Part shown: positions 42,639 through 51,094 of the stretch, in pieces
How positions within the stretch are numbered: position 1 is the stretch's first letter
How the letters are laid out: each line of letters begins with the position of its first letter
Assembly: GCA_964402175.1 (NCBI GenBank)
Contig: CAYOBN010000011.1
Coordinates: 1 to 64,000 of the forward strand
Direction: 5' to 3'
DNA length: 64,000 nucleotides
Source: JAWKUK01 sp964402175
GTDB lineage: Bacteria > Planctomycetota > UBA1135 > GCA-002686595
Notes under the pieces: model-generated
The model's database searches: none
Told to the model about the DNA's origin: nothing
The model's input: the letters and a program-made list of their open reading frames with translations, nothing else
Program-made: the position numbers and the translations under genes

Positions 42639-43721
42639 GTGCTCCAGAGCGACCCCGCCCGACTCGGCCGCGGACACGTCGACGCGTGTGTCCCCGCGGG
42701 TGACTGCTCCGCCCTCTGGGGCTACTTTCAGACGCTGGAGCCCGCGGAGCTACAGGGCTTCGAGGTCTCCATCCAGGGGCAGGCGGTTCCGGTGCGCGCG
42801 GCCGCGCTCGGCCAAGCCAGCCCCGACATCGCGGCACTGCCCCACTGCAGCGTCTTGTCGGCAGCGGACTGCTGCCGCTTCCATCTCGAGCTCGACGCGA
42901 CCTTCGACTCGCTCCCGCCGCACAGCATCATCACGCTGCGTCCGAAGACCAGCGCGGGTGCAGCCTTGGGCCTGCGGTACTTGCACCGGCTCACGACACC
43001 GCGACCCGAAGACAGCGCGATCCAATCCGTCGGCGGAGGCTACGAAGCCGTCGCGCAGGAATACCTGACGTACATGATCGAGCTCGCGGGCCTCGCGCCC
43101 GGCGCGCGTGTGCTCGAGGTCGGCTGCGGCATCGGGCGTATGGCCCTCGGCCTCTCGGCGTATCTCGCCGAGGGCGGGTCCTACACCGGGCTCGACGTGA
43201 TGCAGCCCGCGCTCGAAGTCGCACGCAGCACCTTCCGAGCGCACCCCGTCGCCTCGCGCTTCGTGTTCCGGCACCTGGACGTCTACAACGGCTGGTACAA
43301 TCCCGCGGGCACCATGAGCGCGAGGGACGTGCAGCTCGCACAACATGTGGAGGGTCCGGTCGACTTCATCTTCATGACGTCGCTCCTGACGCACCTCTTC
43401 CCCCCGGACATGGCCCACTACCTGGAGCAATGCCGCAGGGTGTTACGGCCGGGTGGGACCGTGCTGGCGACCTCGTGGATCATGGATGATCGCACCAAAG
43501 CCGCCACCCGCGCCGGCCGCGCAGCGATCCCCTTCCGCGAGCTCTCCGGGTATTGGGTCGAGAGCGAGGCGAACCCCGAAGGCGCCCTCGCCCACGAAGA
43601 GAGCACGCTCCTGGCGGCGATCGCCGACGCGGGGCTGCGGATCGTCCGGCGCATCCCCGGTTTCTGGAGCGGCGCGCCGGGCCTCGCGTTCCAGGACCTG
43701 CTCGTCCTCGCCAGCGACTGA
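42639..43721 (+). CDS. SAM-dependent class I methyltransferase with N-terminal extension
   Basis: This 360-residue protein has a methyltransferase domain from about 140: motif I VLEVGCGIGRMALGL (from residue 158), SYTGLDVMQPALEVAR (motif II), FIFMTSLLTHLFPPDMAHYLEQCRRVLRPGGTVLATSW (motifs IV-VI). The first 135 residues, with CVPAGDCSALWGYFQTLEP and a HCSVLSAADCCRFHLEL segment, are not recognised. The GTG at 42639 is used for want of an in-frame ATG and is uncertain. Product and substrate are unknown. Confidence 0.8.
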   Translation: MLQSDPARLGRGHVDACVPAGDCSALWGYFQTLEPAELQGFEVSIQGQAVPVRAAALGQASPDIAALPHCSVLSAADCCRFHLELDATFDSLPPHSIITLRPKTSAGAALGLRYLHRLTTPRPEDSAIQSVGGGYEAVAQEYLTYMIELAGLAPGARVLEVGCGIGRMALGLSAYLAEGGSYTGLDVMQPALEVARSTFRAHPVASRFVFRHLDVYNGWYNPAGTMSARDVQLAQHVEGPVDFIFMTSLLTHLFPPDMAHYLEQCRRVLRPGGTVLATSWIMDDRTKAATRAGRAAIPFRELSGYWVESEANPEGALAHEESTLLAAIADAGLRIVRRIPGFWSGAPGLAFQDLLVLASD

Positions 43722-43755
43722 GCGCATCAGCCTGCGACGAGCCCGCGAGCGCTCA
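43719..43755. terminator. Inverted repeat formed by two convergent stop regions
   Basis: TGAGCGC (43719-43725) pairs with GCGCTCA (43749-43755). The first three bases of each arm, read on its own strand, are the stop codon of the methyltransferase and of the DUF1501 gene. Stem 7 bases, loop 23. Confidence 0.4.
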
Positions 43756-45299
43756 AGCCAAGATCTCGCGCGCGACCTCGCCGTGCACATCCGTCAAACG
43801 GAAGTCGCGGCCCGCGTAGTTGAACGTCAAGCGTTCGTGATCGAGGCCCAGCACGTGCAGGATCGTCGCGTGGAGGTCGTGGATCGACATGCGCCCTTCG
43901 ACGGCTTCGATCCCGTTCTCGTCGGTGTTGCCGTAGGAGAGGCCGCCTTGCACGCCGCCGCCCGCCATCCACATCGTGAAGCCGCGGTTGTTGTGGTCGC
44001 GGCCGTCTTCGTCCTGCGCATAGGGGGTGCGGCCGAACTCGCCGCCCCAGACGACGAGGGTCTCTTCGAGCAAGCCCGACGCAGCGAGGTCCGCCAAGAG
44101 CGCCGCGATCGGTCGGTCGATCGCACGACACCGTTGCGGCAGCTCTTCGCGCAGGTTGCGGTGGTGGTCCCAGCCACCCATGCCGACCTCGATGAAACGC
44201 ACACCGGCCGCAGCCAGGTGCTTCGCGGCCAAACACTGGCGGGCGAACGTGTCGGTGCCCTCTGCGCCGACTCCGTACGCATCGAGCGTCTTCTGCGGGA
44301 CCTTAGAGAGATCCAGGAGGTCCGGCAGCTCGGCCTGCATGCGGAACGCGAGCTCGTAGGACTCGATCACCGCTTCGATCTCGTCGTCTCCTGCGTTGCG
44401 CTGCGCGTGGCGGCGGTTGAGCGCTTGCACGAGGTCGAGCTGTTTGCGCTGCTGCGGCGTGGACTGACGCGGGTTCTTGATGTCGTCGACCGGTGCTTCA
44501 GCGCCACCGAAGCGAGTGCGACCGCTGCGCTCCAAGCCGATGCGGAGCCCCTGGTAGGTGGCGGGTAGGAACGCGCTGCCGTAGTTCTGAGCACCGCCGA
44601 CGTTCGCCGGAGGATTCAGGGTCACGAAACCTGGCAGGTTCTCGTTCTCCGTGCCGAGTCCGTAGAGCGTCCACGCGCCGAGCGAAGGGCGCACGAACTG
44701 GAAGCTGCCCGTATGCAGCTTCGCAAACGCCTGCGGGTGAGCCGGCACGTCCGTGTGCATCCCGCGCAAGAGGCACATACGGTCTGCATGGCGTCCGAGC
44801 TCGGGGAAGAGCTCGCTCAGCCAAAGCCNNNNNNNNNNNNNNNNNNNNNNNNNNNNNNNNNNNNNNNNNNNNNNNNNNNNNNNNNNNNNNNNNNNNNNNN
44901 NNNNNNNNNNNNNNNNNNNNNNNNNNNNCACATACGGTCTGCATGGCGTCCGAGCTCGGGGAAGAGCTCGCTCAGCCAAAGCCCGCTCTCGCCCCGTTGT
45001 TCGAACTTCCAGGGCGACGCGAGCAGCTTCGCGCCACGGCGATACCCGCTCAGCGTGGCGCCGTTACGTTGAGCGAGCTCGGGTTTGTAGTCGAAGGTGT
45101 CGACGTGCGACGGCGCGCCCGACATGCACAGGAAGATGACCCGCTTGGCGCGCGGCGCGTGGTGCGGGCGCTTTGCGGCGAGCGGATTGGCCGCGGCATC
45201 TTGAGCCTGCGCGAGGCCGCGCAGAGCGAGCAGACCGAAGCCAGACGAAACGAGGCGCAGCGTGTCGCGGCGGGTCGGACGGGTGGGGTCGAAGTGCAT
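43753..45299 (-). CDS. DUF1501 (planctomycete sulfatase-like) Tat-exported protein, interrupted by a false gap
   Basis: The N-terminal part (from the ATG at 45299, with a GGAGAT site upstream) and the C-terminal part are in different frames, separated by 100 N and a duplicated 55-base end. Removing 155 bases joins them in frame as 463 residues: ...GRHADRM then CLLRGMHTDVPAH. The start has a twin-arginine motif (TRRDTLRLVSSGFG). DUF1501 resembles the alkaline phosphatase/sulfatase fold: VIFLCMSGAPSHVDTFDYKP, VRFIEVGMGGWDHH, LVVWGGEFGRTP, HNNRGFTMWMAGGG and SIHDLHATILHVLG. It lies 10 bases after its usual partner, the DUF1549/DUF1553 cytochrome protein. The substrate is unknown. Confidence 0.88.
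44829..44928. other. 100-base N scaffold gap with 55-base duplicated flanks
   Basis: Exactly 100 N. The 55 bases before it (44774-44828) are identical to the 55 after it (44929-44983). This fits two contigs that overlap by the assembly k-mer length and were joined with a default spacer, not a real gap. Confidence 0.9.
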
Positions 45300-45309
45300 G
45301 GTTATCTCC

Positions 45310-48084
45310 TCAGCCGATCGTGCGGAACTCTGCGCTCTGGAACAGGGACTGTGCAAACGCGGACCAAGCGGCGTGGCGGGGATCGTCGAGGGGTTCCAGC
45401 GGAGGATTCGCTCCCGCAGGCGCAGGGCGCTGACGATCCCGCAAGCGCTCGCGGCCACGTCGCGGTGACCCCTTGGAGCCGCCCCGAGGCGCTTCGACGG
45501 TTCCTGCGTAGTCGCTCAAGAACGCGCGCACGAGCCGCAGCTCGTCCGAGGTCGCTGTGCGACCGAACGTGATCTCGAAGGCGCGGTGTATCCGCCCGTC
45601 GTCGTCCAGCGACAGCGCCAGCAGGGCCCCAGCGAACTGATCGGCGTAACGCAGCACATCCGCGTCGTTCATCATGAAGAGCGCCTGGGTGGCGACGCTC
45701 GTCTCGTCGCGATCCCCCGTGACAAACGCTGCGTCGGGCGCATCGAACGCTTCCAGCGCATCGGCGACGTGCCCACGGAGGCTCGGCAAGTACACCGAGC
45801 GCACAGGCCGCTCGCGGGTGAGGAGGTCCGCGAGTTGATCGTTGTTCAGACGGCCCTCGAGGGCGCCTGTCGGTGACGCGACCGGCCGCTCGGACTGGAG
45901 CGCTCCAGCCGCGAACAGCAGCGCGTCGCGGATCGCTTCGGCTTCGAGGCGCCGCTCGGGCATCCGCCACCTGTGGAGCGCCTCGGGATCGCGCTCAGCG
46001 GAGCGTGCATCGTGTGTGCTGTCGAGCCGGTACGCGTGGGTCAGGACGAGCTCGCGCACGAGCTTCTTGGTCGACCAGCCCTCCGCGACGAAGCGCGCTG
46101 CGAGCCAATCGAGCAGCTCGGGATGATCAGGAGTCGAGCCACCTGAACCGAAATTGTCCGGCGTCCGCACGAGGCCCGTGCCGAACAGGTGCAACCAAAC
46201 GCGGTTCACGTAGACCCGCGCCGTCAGTGGGTTCTCTGCGGAGGCCACCCAGCGCGCGAGCTCGATGCGGCCGCTGCCGGAGCTGACCTTCGGGGTCGCT
46301 GCGTGGCGCAGCACGACGGGCATCGCCCGCGGCGCCACGGCCCCGGGCCGACTGAGCTCGCCGCGCTCCAGGACCGCGATGTCGCGGGGCTTGCCTTCGA
46401 CGACACCCATCGCCAATCGGTTCGCAGGCAGAGCATTTCCCTCGGCGTCGAAGCGTGCCAGGAGGTCGTCGAGCTGCTCGCTCTGTTGGCGCTGAAGGCG
46501 CTCGCGCAGCGCGGTCTGGGCGTCCCGCTTCTCGCCGTCGGACGGAGCGGGTGCGTTCAGCCGATCACGGCCACGCGTCAGGATCTGGCGCAACAGCGGC
46601 TCCATTCGCGGCCCATTGGGGACGTCCGCGCCCGCCGGCAGCGCGATCAGCTCGGCGGCTTGGTTGTTGCCCGGGCCGCGGAACGTGCCGAAGCGCGTCT
46701 CGCTGCTCAGGAACACACCGGCGAGCGCGTAATAGTCCTCGATCGGGAACGGATCGAACTTGTGATCGTGGCAGCGCGCACACGCCAAGGTCAGCCCGAG
46801 CATCCCCTGCGAGAACGCGTCGATCTGCTCGTCCGCCACATCCAGCGCGAACTTGCGCGCGTCGCGCTCGTTGTGCCCCTTGGCGCCGAGCGCGAGGTAG
46901 CCCGTTGCGATCTGGTTCCATGCGCGCTCCGTGTCGTCGCTTGCAGGGAGCAGGTCCCCGGCGAGCTGGCGCATGAAGAAGTCGTCGATGGGCATGTCTG
47001 CGTTGAACGCATCGATGACCCAGTCGCGGTACCTCCACGCGTGCGGGTAGACGACGTTGGAGTCCTTGCCGCTCGACTCGCCGTAGCGCGCGACGTCCAG
47101 CCAATGGCGACCCCAGCGCTCACCGAACGCCGGAGAAGCGAGCAGGCGATCGACCGCCTTCTCGTAGGCGTCCGCGCTCTGATCTGCTGCGAAGCGCGCC
47201 GCCTCTTCGGGGGTCGGCGGAAGTCCGGTCAGGTCGAAGGTGACGCGACGCAGCCACGTGCGTCTGTCGGCGTCGGCGACCGGCGCCACTCCGGCGGACT
47301 CCATGGCCGAGCGCAGGAACCGGTCGACGTCGCTCCACGCCCAGCCGGTGTCTTTCGGTTGCGGGACGTCCGGCGCGACCACGGGGCGGAACGCCCAATA
47401 GTCCTTCGCCGCTTCGAAGTCGATCTCACGGTCGAGCGAGCCCTCGCTCGGGCCTTCTACACCGAGGTCCTTCGGCTCGGGTGATGCCGGCCACGGCGCG
47501 CCCATGGCCACCCAGCGCTCCAAATTGCGGATCGCTTCGTCCTCGAGCTTCTGCTTCGGAGGCATCGCGAACGCGGGATCGTCGTAGCGGATCGCTTGAA
47601 TCAGCGGAGATGCGTCGGGGTCGCCGGGGACGATCGCAGGACCGCTCGCGCCGCCGGTCAGGAGGGCCGCCAGGGAGTCGACCCGCAGGCCGCCTTTGAC
47701 CTTCTTCGGGTCGGCGCCGTGGCACGAGGCACACGACGTCGCGAGCACCGGACGCACGTGCGTCTCGAAGAACTTGGCCTCTTCGTCCGATGCCGGCCTC
47801 ATCGCGGGGACCGACTCTGGCGGCGGCTTCTCGGGGCTGCGCGCCCCGAAGTCGGCGGCGGTCAGGAACCCATCACGGTCCCGGTCCAGGCGCCGGAAGG
47901 CCGCCCGGCCCCGCGGGAACTCGGACTCGCTGACCTTCCCGTCCAGGTCGAGGTCCAGCCGGCGCACGAGGGCCTCGAAGCCCTCGCGGCGCTCTTGAGC
48001 GACGCTGGGGCCAGTGAGAGCACACAGGGCGGCGAGGGTGATAACGTGGGACATCCTGGCGGAGCGGTGCGGTGTCAGTGCCAT
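45310..48084 (-). CDS. Planctomycete cytochrome c / DUF1549 / DUF1553 protein with EF-hands
   Basis: This 924-residue exported protein uses the ATG at 48084; one at 48054 is an equal alternative. After the signal peptide come two EF-hand loops (DLDLDGKVSESEF at about 44-56 and DRDRDGFLTAADF at 67-79). A PSCyt1 domain follows with CASCH (118-122), then DUF1549 (DLTGLPPTPEEAARF, WGRHWLDVARYGESSG) with CARCHDHKFDP, and C-terminal DUF1553 (FGTGLVRTPDNFGSGGSTPDHPELLDWLA; MPERRLEAEAIRDALL). It pairs with the adjacent DUF1501 protein as in other planctomycetes, where the pair is thought to act in periplasmic polysaccharide or sulfate-ester metabolism. The EF-hands imply calcium binding. Confidence 0.92.
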   Translation of the reverse strand: MALTPHRSARMSHVITLAALCALTGPSVAQERREGFEALVRRLDLDLDGKVSESEFPRGRAAFRRLDRDRDGFLTAADFGARSPEKPPPESVPAMRPASDEEAKFFETHVRPVLATSCASCHGADPKKVKGGLRVDSLAALLTGGASGPAIVPGDPDASPLIQAIRYDDPAFAMPPKQKLEDEAIRNLERWVAMGAPWPASPEPKDLGVEGPSEGSLDREIDFEAAKDYWAFRPVVAPDVPQPKDTGWAWSDVDRFLRSAMESAGVAPVADADRRTWLRRVTFDLTGLPPTPEEAARFAADQSADAYEKAVDRLLASPAFGERWGRHWLDVARYGESSGKDSNVVYPHAWRYRDWVIDAFNADMPIDDFFMRQLAGDLLPASDDTERAWNQIATGYLALGAKGHNERDARKFALDVADEQIDAFSQGMLGLTLACARCHDHKFDPFPIEDYYALAGVFLSSETRFGTFRGPGNNQAAELIALPAGADVPNGPRMEPLLRQILTRGRDRLNAPAPSDGEKRDAQTALRERLQRQQSEQLDDLLARFDAEGNALPANRLAMGVVEGKPRDIAVLERGELSRPGAVAPRAMPVVLRHAATPKVSSGSGRIELARWVASAENPLTARVYVNRVWLHLFGTGLVRTPDNFGSGGSTPDHPELLDWLAARFVAEGWSTKKLVRELVLTHAYRLDSTHDARSAERDPEALHRWRMPERRLEAEAIRDALLFAAGALQSERPVASPTGALEGRLNNDQLADLLTRERPVRSVYLPSLRGHVADALEAFDAPDAAFVTGDRDETSVATQALFMMNDADVLRYADQFAGALLALSLDDDGRIHRAFEITFGRTATSDELRLVRAFLSDYAGTVEAPRGGSKGSPRRGRERLRDRQRPAPAGANPPLEPLDDPRHAAWSAFAQSLFQSAEFRTIG

Positions 48085-48207
48085 GGCGCGCGGTTTCGGT
48101 CGGGGGCCTGTCCCTATATCGGTCAGGGGGCCCCGAGCGCTGCCTCCAGAACCCCCGCGCCAGCCCCTGGTTCCGTTGCCCCGTCCGAACCGGTATCCCT
48201 CTGGGCC

Positions 48208-48771
48208 ATGGCCGACCCCCTGCCCGCGCTCTTCGCCCGAGCGACCCCCGAGATCGCGGAGCGCTTGCTCGGCTGGCGCCTCGTCCTGGACGATCCGAGC
48301 GGGGTCCAGCTCGTCGGACGCATCCGCGAGACCGAGGCGTACCTCGCGACGGGCGACGGCGCGTCCCACTCCGCCGGCGGGCCGACCGCGCGCAACCGGT
48401 CCATGTTCCTGGGCCCGGGGCGCGCGTACGTGTACTTGATCTACGGCGTGCACCACTGCTTGAACGTGGTCACGGCGCCCGAGGGGGTGGGCGAGGCCGT
48501 CCTGCTGCGCGCGGTCGAACCGCTCGCTGGTTTGGAGCTGATTCGAGCGCGCCGCGGCCCCAAGGCCCCGATGCGCTCGCTCTGCAATGGCCCCGGCAAG
48601 CTGTGCCAAGCGTTCGGCATCGACCTCGGCTTCGATGGTGCGGACCTCCGCGGAGGCCCCTTGCGCCTCGAGCCGCCGCCTCGCGGCGAGCGTCCGCCCG
48701 AGGCGCGCGTCGGGCCGCGGATCGGGATCTCGCGCGCGGTCGAGCTGCCGCTGCGCTTCGTGGCGCGCTGA
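48208..48771 (+). CDS. 3-methyladenine DNA glycosylase (AAG/MPG family)
   Basis: This 187-residue base-excision repair enzyme removes alkylated purines. Family motifs: LVGRIRETEAYL with the catalytic glutamate, ARNRSMFLGPGRAYVYLIYGVHHCLNVVT (intercalating loop region), EAVLLRAVEPL, LCNGPGKLCQAFGID and VGPRIGISRAVELPLRF at the C-terminus. The ATG at 48208 was chosen. The 123-base gap to the divergent PSD1 gene holds both promoters. Confidence 0.92.
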   Translation: MADPLPALFARATPEIAERLLGWRLVLDDPSGVQLVGRIRETEAYLATGDGASHSAGGPTARNRSMFLGPGRAYVYLIYGVHHCLNVVTAPEGVGEAVLLRAVEPLAGLELIRARRGPKAPMRSLCNGPGKLCQAFGIDLGFDGADLRGGPLRLEPPPRGERPPEARVGPRIGISRAVELPLRFVAR

Positions 48772-48830
48772 CGGGACCGCGACCTCCGCAGCGCCGTCGT
48801 AACCGAGTACCGTGTCCGTGATTTTACACG

Positions 48831-50318
48831 ATGCAGAAGCAGCCACGCACCCTCGGTCGGATCCTGCTCGGGCCGGCGCTGTTCGCCCTGACCGAGCTCG
48901 TCTTCCGGCCCGAGGTCGCGCCCCCTGGCTCGCCGGAGCTCGTGCGCCATACCCTCGCCGCGACCCTGTGGATCGCTGCGTGGTGGTTCACCGAGGCGAT
49001 CCCGATCCCCGCGACGTCGCTGCTACCGATCGTCCTCTTCCCCGTCCTGGGATTGGCGTCGGCCGGTGAGGTTACGCGGCACTACGGGCACGAGATCGTG
49101 TTCTTGTTCCTCGGTGGGCTCTTGCTCGCGCTCGCGATGGAGCGCACGGGTCTGCACGAACGTGTCGCGCTCGCGATCCTGCGGCGGGCCGGGCGCTCGC
49201 ACCGCCGCCTCGTCGCAGGCTTCATGGTGGCGACGGCGGTCATCAGCATGTGGATCTCCAACACCGCGACCGTCGTGATGCTGTTGCCTGTCGCGTTGGC
49301 GGTCCTGACCCGCGACGATCTCCGGCGCGGAGAGGTCCATGAGGGCGCGCACACGCGCGACGAGCCCTTTGCAGTGGCATTGCTCTTGGGCGTCGCTTTC
49401 GGCGCGAACATCGGCGGCCTCGCGACGCCGCTGGGCTCGCCGCCGAACATGATCTTCCAGAGTCTCTACGAGCAGAAGACCGGCGTCTTCATCGGCTTCG
49501 GTACGTGGATGCTCTACGGTGTGCCGCTCGTCATCGCGATGTTGCCGATCGCGTGGTGGCTCGTCGTGCGGCGCTTGCCGCGCGACCTGCCGCACCTCGA
49601 GGTCGACCTGACACCGCGCACTCCGCTGACGTTCGAGCAGCGCGCCGTAGCGGCGGTGTTTGTCATCACTGCGGTGCTGTGGACCACACGCGAAGCGCTC
49701 GGTCCGTGGCCGGGCTGGGGCAATGTGCTCGCGGCGCGCGGGATACGCGTCGAAGACTCGACGGTGGCGGTGTTGGCAGCGCTCGTGCTGTTCGGCGTCA
49801 CGAGCGGCGCAGGCCGGCCCATCCTCGACTGGCAGTTCGCTGCGCCGCGCGTGCCGTGGGGGGTGCTGTTGCTCATGGGTTCGGGGTTCGCGATCTCACA
49901 GGCCTTCGACAAGAGCGGTCTGACGCTCTGGATCGGCGGCCAGCTCGCAGGGTTCGGTGAGCTGCAGCTCGAACCGACGCTGCACTTCCTCGTGTTGCTC
50001 GCCGCGGTCGTTGCGGTGACGATCGCGGTCACCGAGTTCGCCAGCAATACGGCGAGTGCAGGCGTGCTCTTGCCGGTCGTGTGGGGATTGTCCAGCGCGC
50101 TCGGCCCCGAGCGCTTTCCGCCCGATCTCCTGATGATCGGCTGCGCCATCGCGTGCACGACGGGGTTTGCGATGCCCGCCGGGACGCCGCCGAACGCGCT
50201 CGTCTTCGGGACCGATCGGATCTCGATGGGGCGGTTCGTCCGGGCCGGGTTGGCCGTGGACGTGCTCGCTTGGGTCGGGGTGGTCACCGTCGTCGGGCTG
50301 CGGGTCCTGTGGCGCTGA
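48831..50318 (+). CDS. SLC13/DASS-family sodium:dicarboxylate or sulfate symporter
   Basis: This 495-residue transporter has about 11 membrane helices. The two Na+/substrate signature hairpins are visible: WISNTATVVMLLPVALAVL and FASNTASAGVLLPVVWGLS (SNT motifs), with GANIGGLATPLGSPPNMIF and GFAMPAGTPPNALVFG as the matching second halves. TLWIAAWWFTEAIPIPATSLLPIVLFPVLG is the typical N-terminal segment. The substrate (dicarboxylate, sulfate or phosphate) cannot be fixed from sequence. It is 59 bases after the glycosylase gene. Confidence 0.9.
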   Translation: MQKQPRTLGRILLGPALFALTELVFRPEVAPPGSPELVRHTLAATLWIAAWWFTEAIPIPATSLLPIVLFPVLGLASAGEVTRHYGHEIVFLFLGGLLLALAMERTGLHERVALAILRRAGRSHRRLVAGFMVATAVISMWISNTATVVMLLPVALAVLTRDDLRRGEVHEGAHTRDEPFAVALLLGVAFGANIGGLATPLGSPPNMIFQSLYEQKTGVFIGFGTWMLYGVPLVIAMLPIAWWLVVRRLPRDLPHLEVDLTPRTPLTFEQRAVAAVFVITAVLWTTREALGPWPGWGNVLAARGIRVEDSTVAVLAALVLFGVTSGAGRPILDWQFAAPRVPWGVLLLMGSGFAISQAFDKSGLTLWIGGQLAGFGELQLEPTLHFLVLLAAVVAVTIAVTEFASNTASAGVLLPVVWGLSSALGPERFPPDLLMIGCAIACTTGFAMPAGTPPNALVFGTDRISMGRFVRAGLAVDVLAWVGVVTVVGLRVLWR

Positions 50319-50346
50319 AGCGGGCCGGCGCATACCCTCTGCGCCC

Positions 50347-50994
50347 ATGGTCCTCGTCCTCGATGGAGTCCTCGCCGGGCTCGCCCACGTCGCCAGCGGC
50401 CCCGATCACATGGCGGGGGTCGCACCCCTCGCCGCCGATGGTCGGCGCCAGCGGGCGGCGGCGGTGGTGGGGGCCCTGTGGGGCCTCGGGCACGGGCTCG
50501 GCGTCCTCGCGCTCGGCGCTGCGGGCCAAGTCGCGCTCACCATCGCCGAGGTCGAAGCAGCGTCGGGTTGGGCCGAGCGCCTCGTCGGCTTCGTGCTGAT
50601 CGGGCTCGGTGTGACCGCCGTGCGCCGCGCTGCGAAGGTAGAGGTGCACACCCACGGCGACGAGGGGCTCCACGCGCACCTCAACGATCACCCGCCCCAC
50701 GCCGCGCGCCGTCACGGCGCCGCCGCCGTCGGCATGGGGCTCCTGCACGGCCTCGCGGGAGCCGGCCACCTGTGGGCGGTGCTGCCGTCGCTCGCGCTGC
50801 GCGGGGGCGACGCCGCGGTGTACCTCTTCAGCTACCTCATCGCCAGCGTCGCAGCGATGGTCGTGTTCGGCCTCGGCCTGGGCGCGCTGGTCGCGCGTTT
50901 CGGTGCGCGCGCTGTGCCGCGGCTCTTGTTCGCCGCGGGCGCCGCTTCGATCGCCGTCGGGGTCTATTGGACCTGGTCCGCGTGGAGCGCTTGA
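50347..50994 (+). CDS. NicO/RcnA-type nickel-cobalt transporter or UreH-like protein
   Basis: This 215-residue membrane protein has about six helices. Motifs fit the NicO superfamily: LAHVASGPDHMAGVAPLA (HxxxGPDH), GALWGLGHGLGVLALG, MGLLHGLAGAGHLWAVLPSLAL and LFSYLIASVAAMVVFG. A loop of about 25 residues between helices is His-rich (EVHTHGDEGLHAHLNDHPPH), a likely metal-binding lid as in RcnA. It starts 28 bases after the SLC13 gene. Uptake versus efflux is unclear. Confidence 0.75.
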   Translation: MVLVLDGVLAGLAHVASGPDHMAGVAPLAADGRRQRAAAVVGALWGLGHGLGVLALGAAGQVALTIAEVEAASGWAERLVGFVLIGLGVTAVRRAAKVEVHTHGDEGLHAHLNDHPPHAARRHGAAAVGMGLLHGLAGAGHLWAVLPSLALRGGDAAVYLFSYLIASVAAMVVFGLGLGALVARFGARAVPRLLFAAGAASIAVGVYWTWSAWSA

Positions 50995-51034
50995 GCGCGC
51001 CGACTCGGCGAAGGGGCAGAGCCTCTTGAACGAA

Positions 51035-51067
51035 CGAAGTCGGCTCGCGCGTTGCGAGCCGACTTCG
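51035..51067. terminator. 14-base perfect hairpin between nicO-like and M28 genes
   Basis: CGAAGTCGGCTCGC (51035-51048) pairs with GCGAGCCGACTTCG (51054-51067) around GCGTT. It lies in the 100-base gap between convergent genes, so probably terminates both. No T-run. Confidence 0.7.
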
Positions 51068-51094
51068 GTGTCTCGGACTGCTCGGAGCGCGCGA

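Noticed and set aside
44774..44983. Possible transposon target-site duplication or real tandem repeat around the N run.
   Set aside because: The same 55-base duplication with 100 N occurs at 54.6 kb, and removing it restores reading frames in both places; an assembly artefact explains both.
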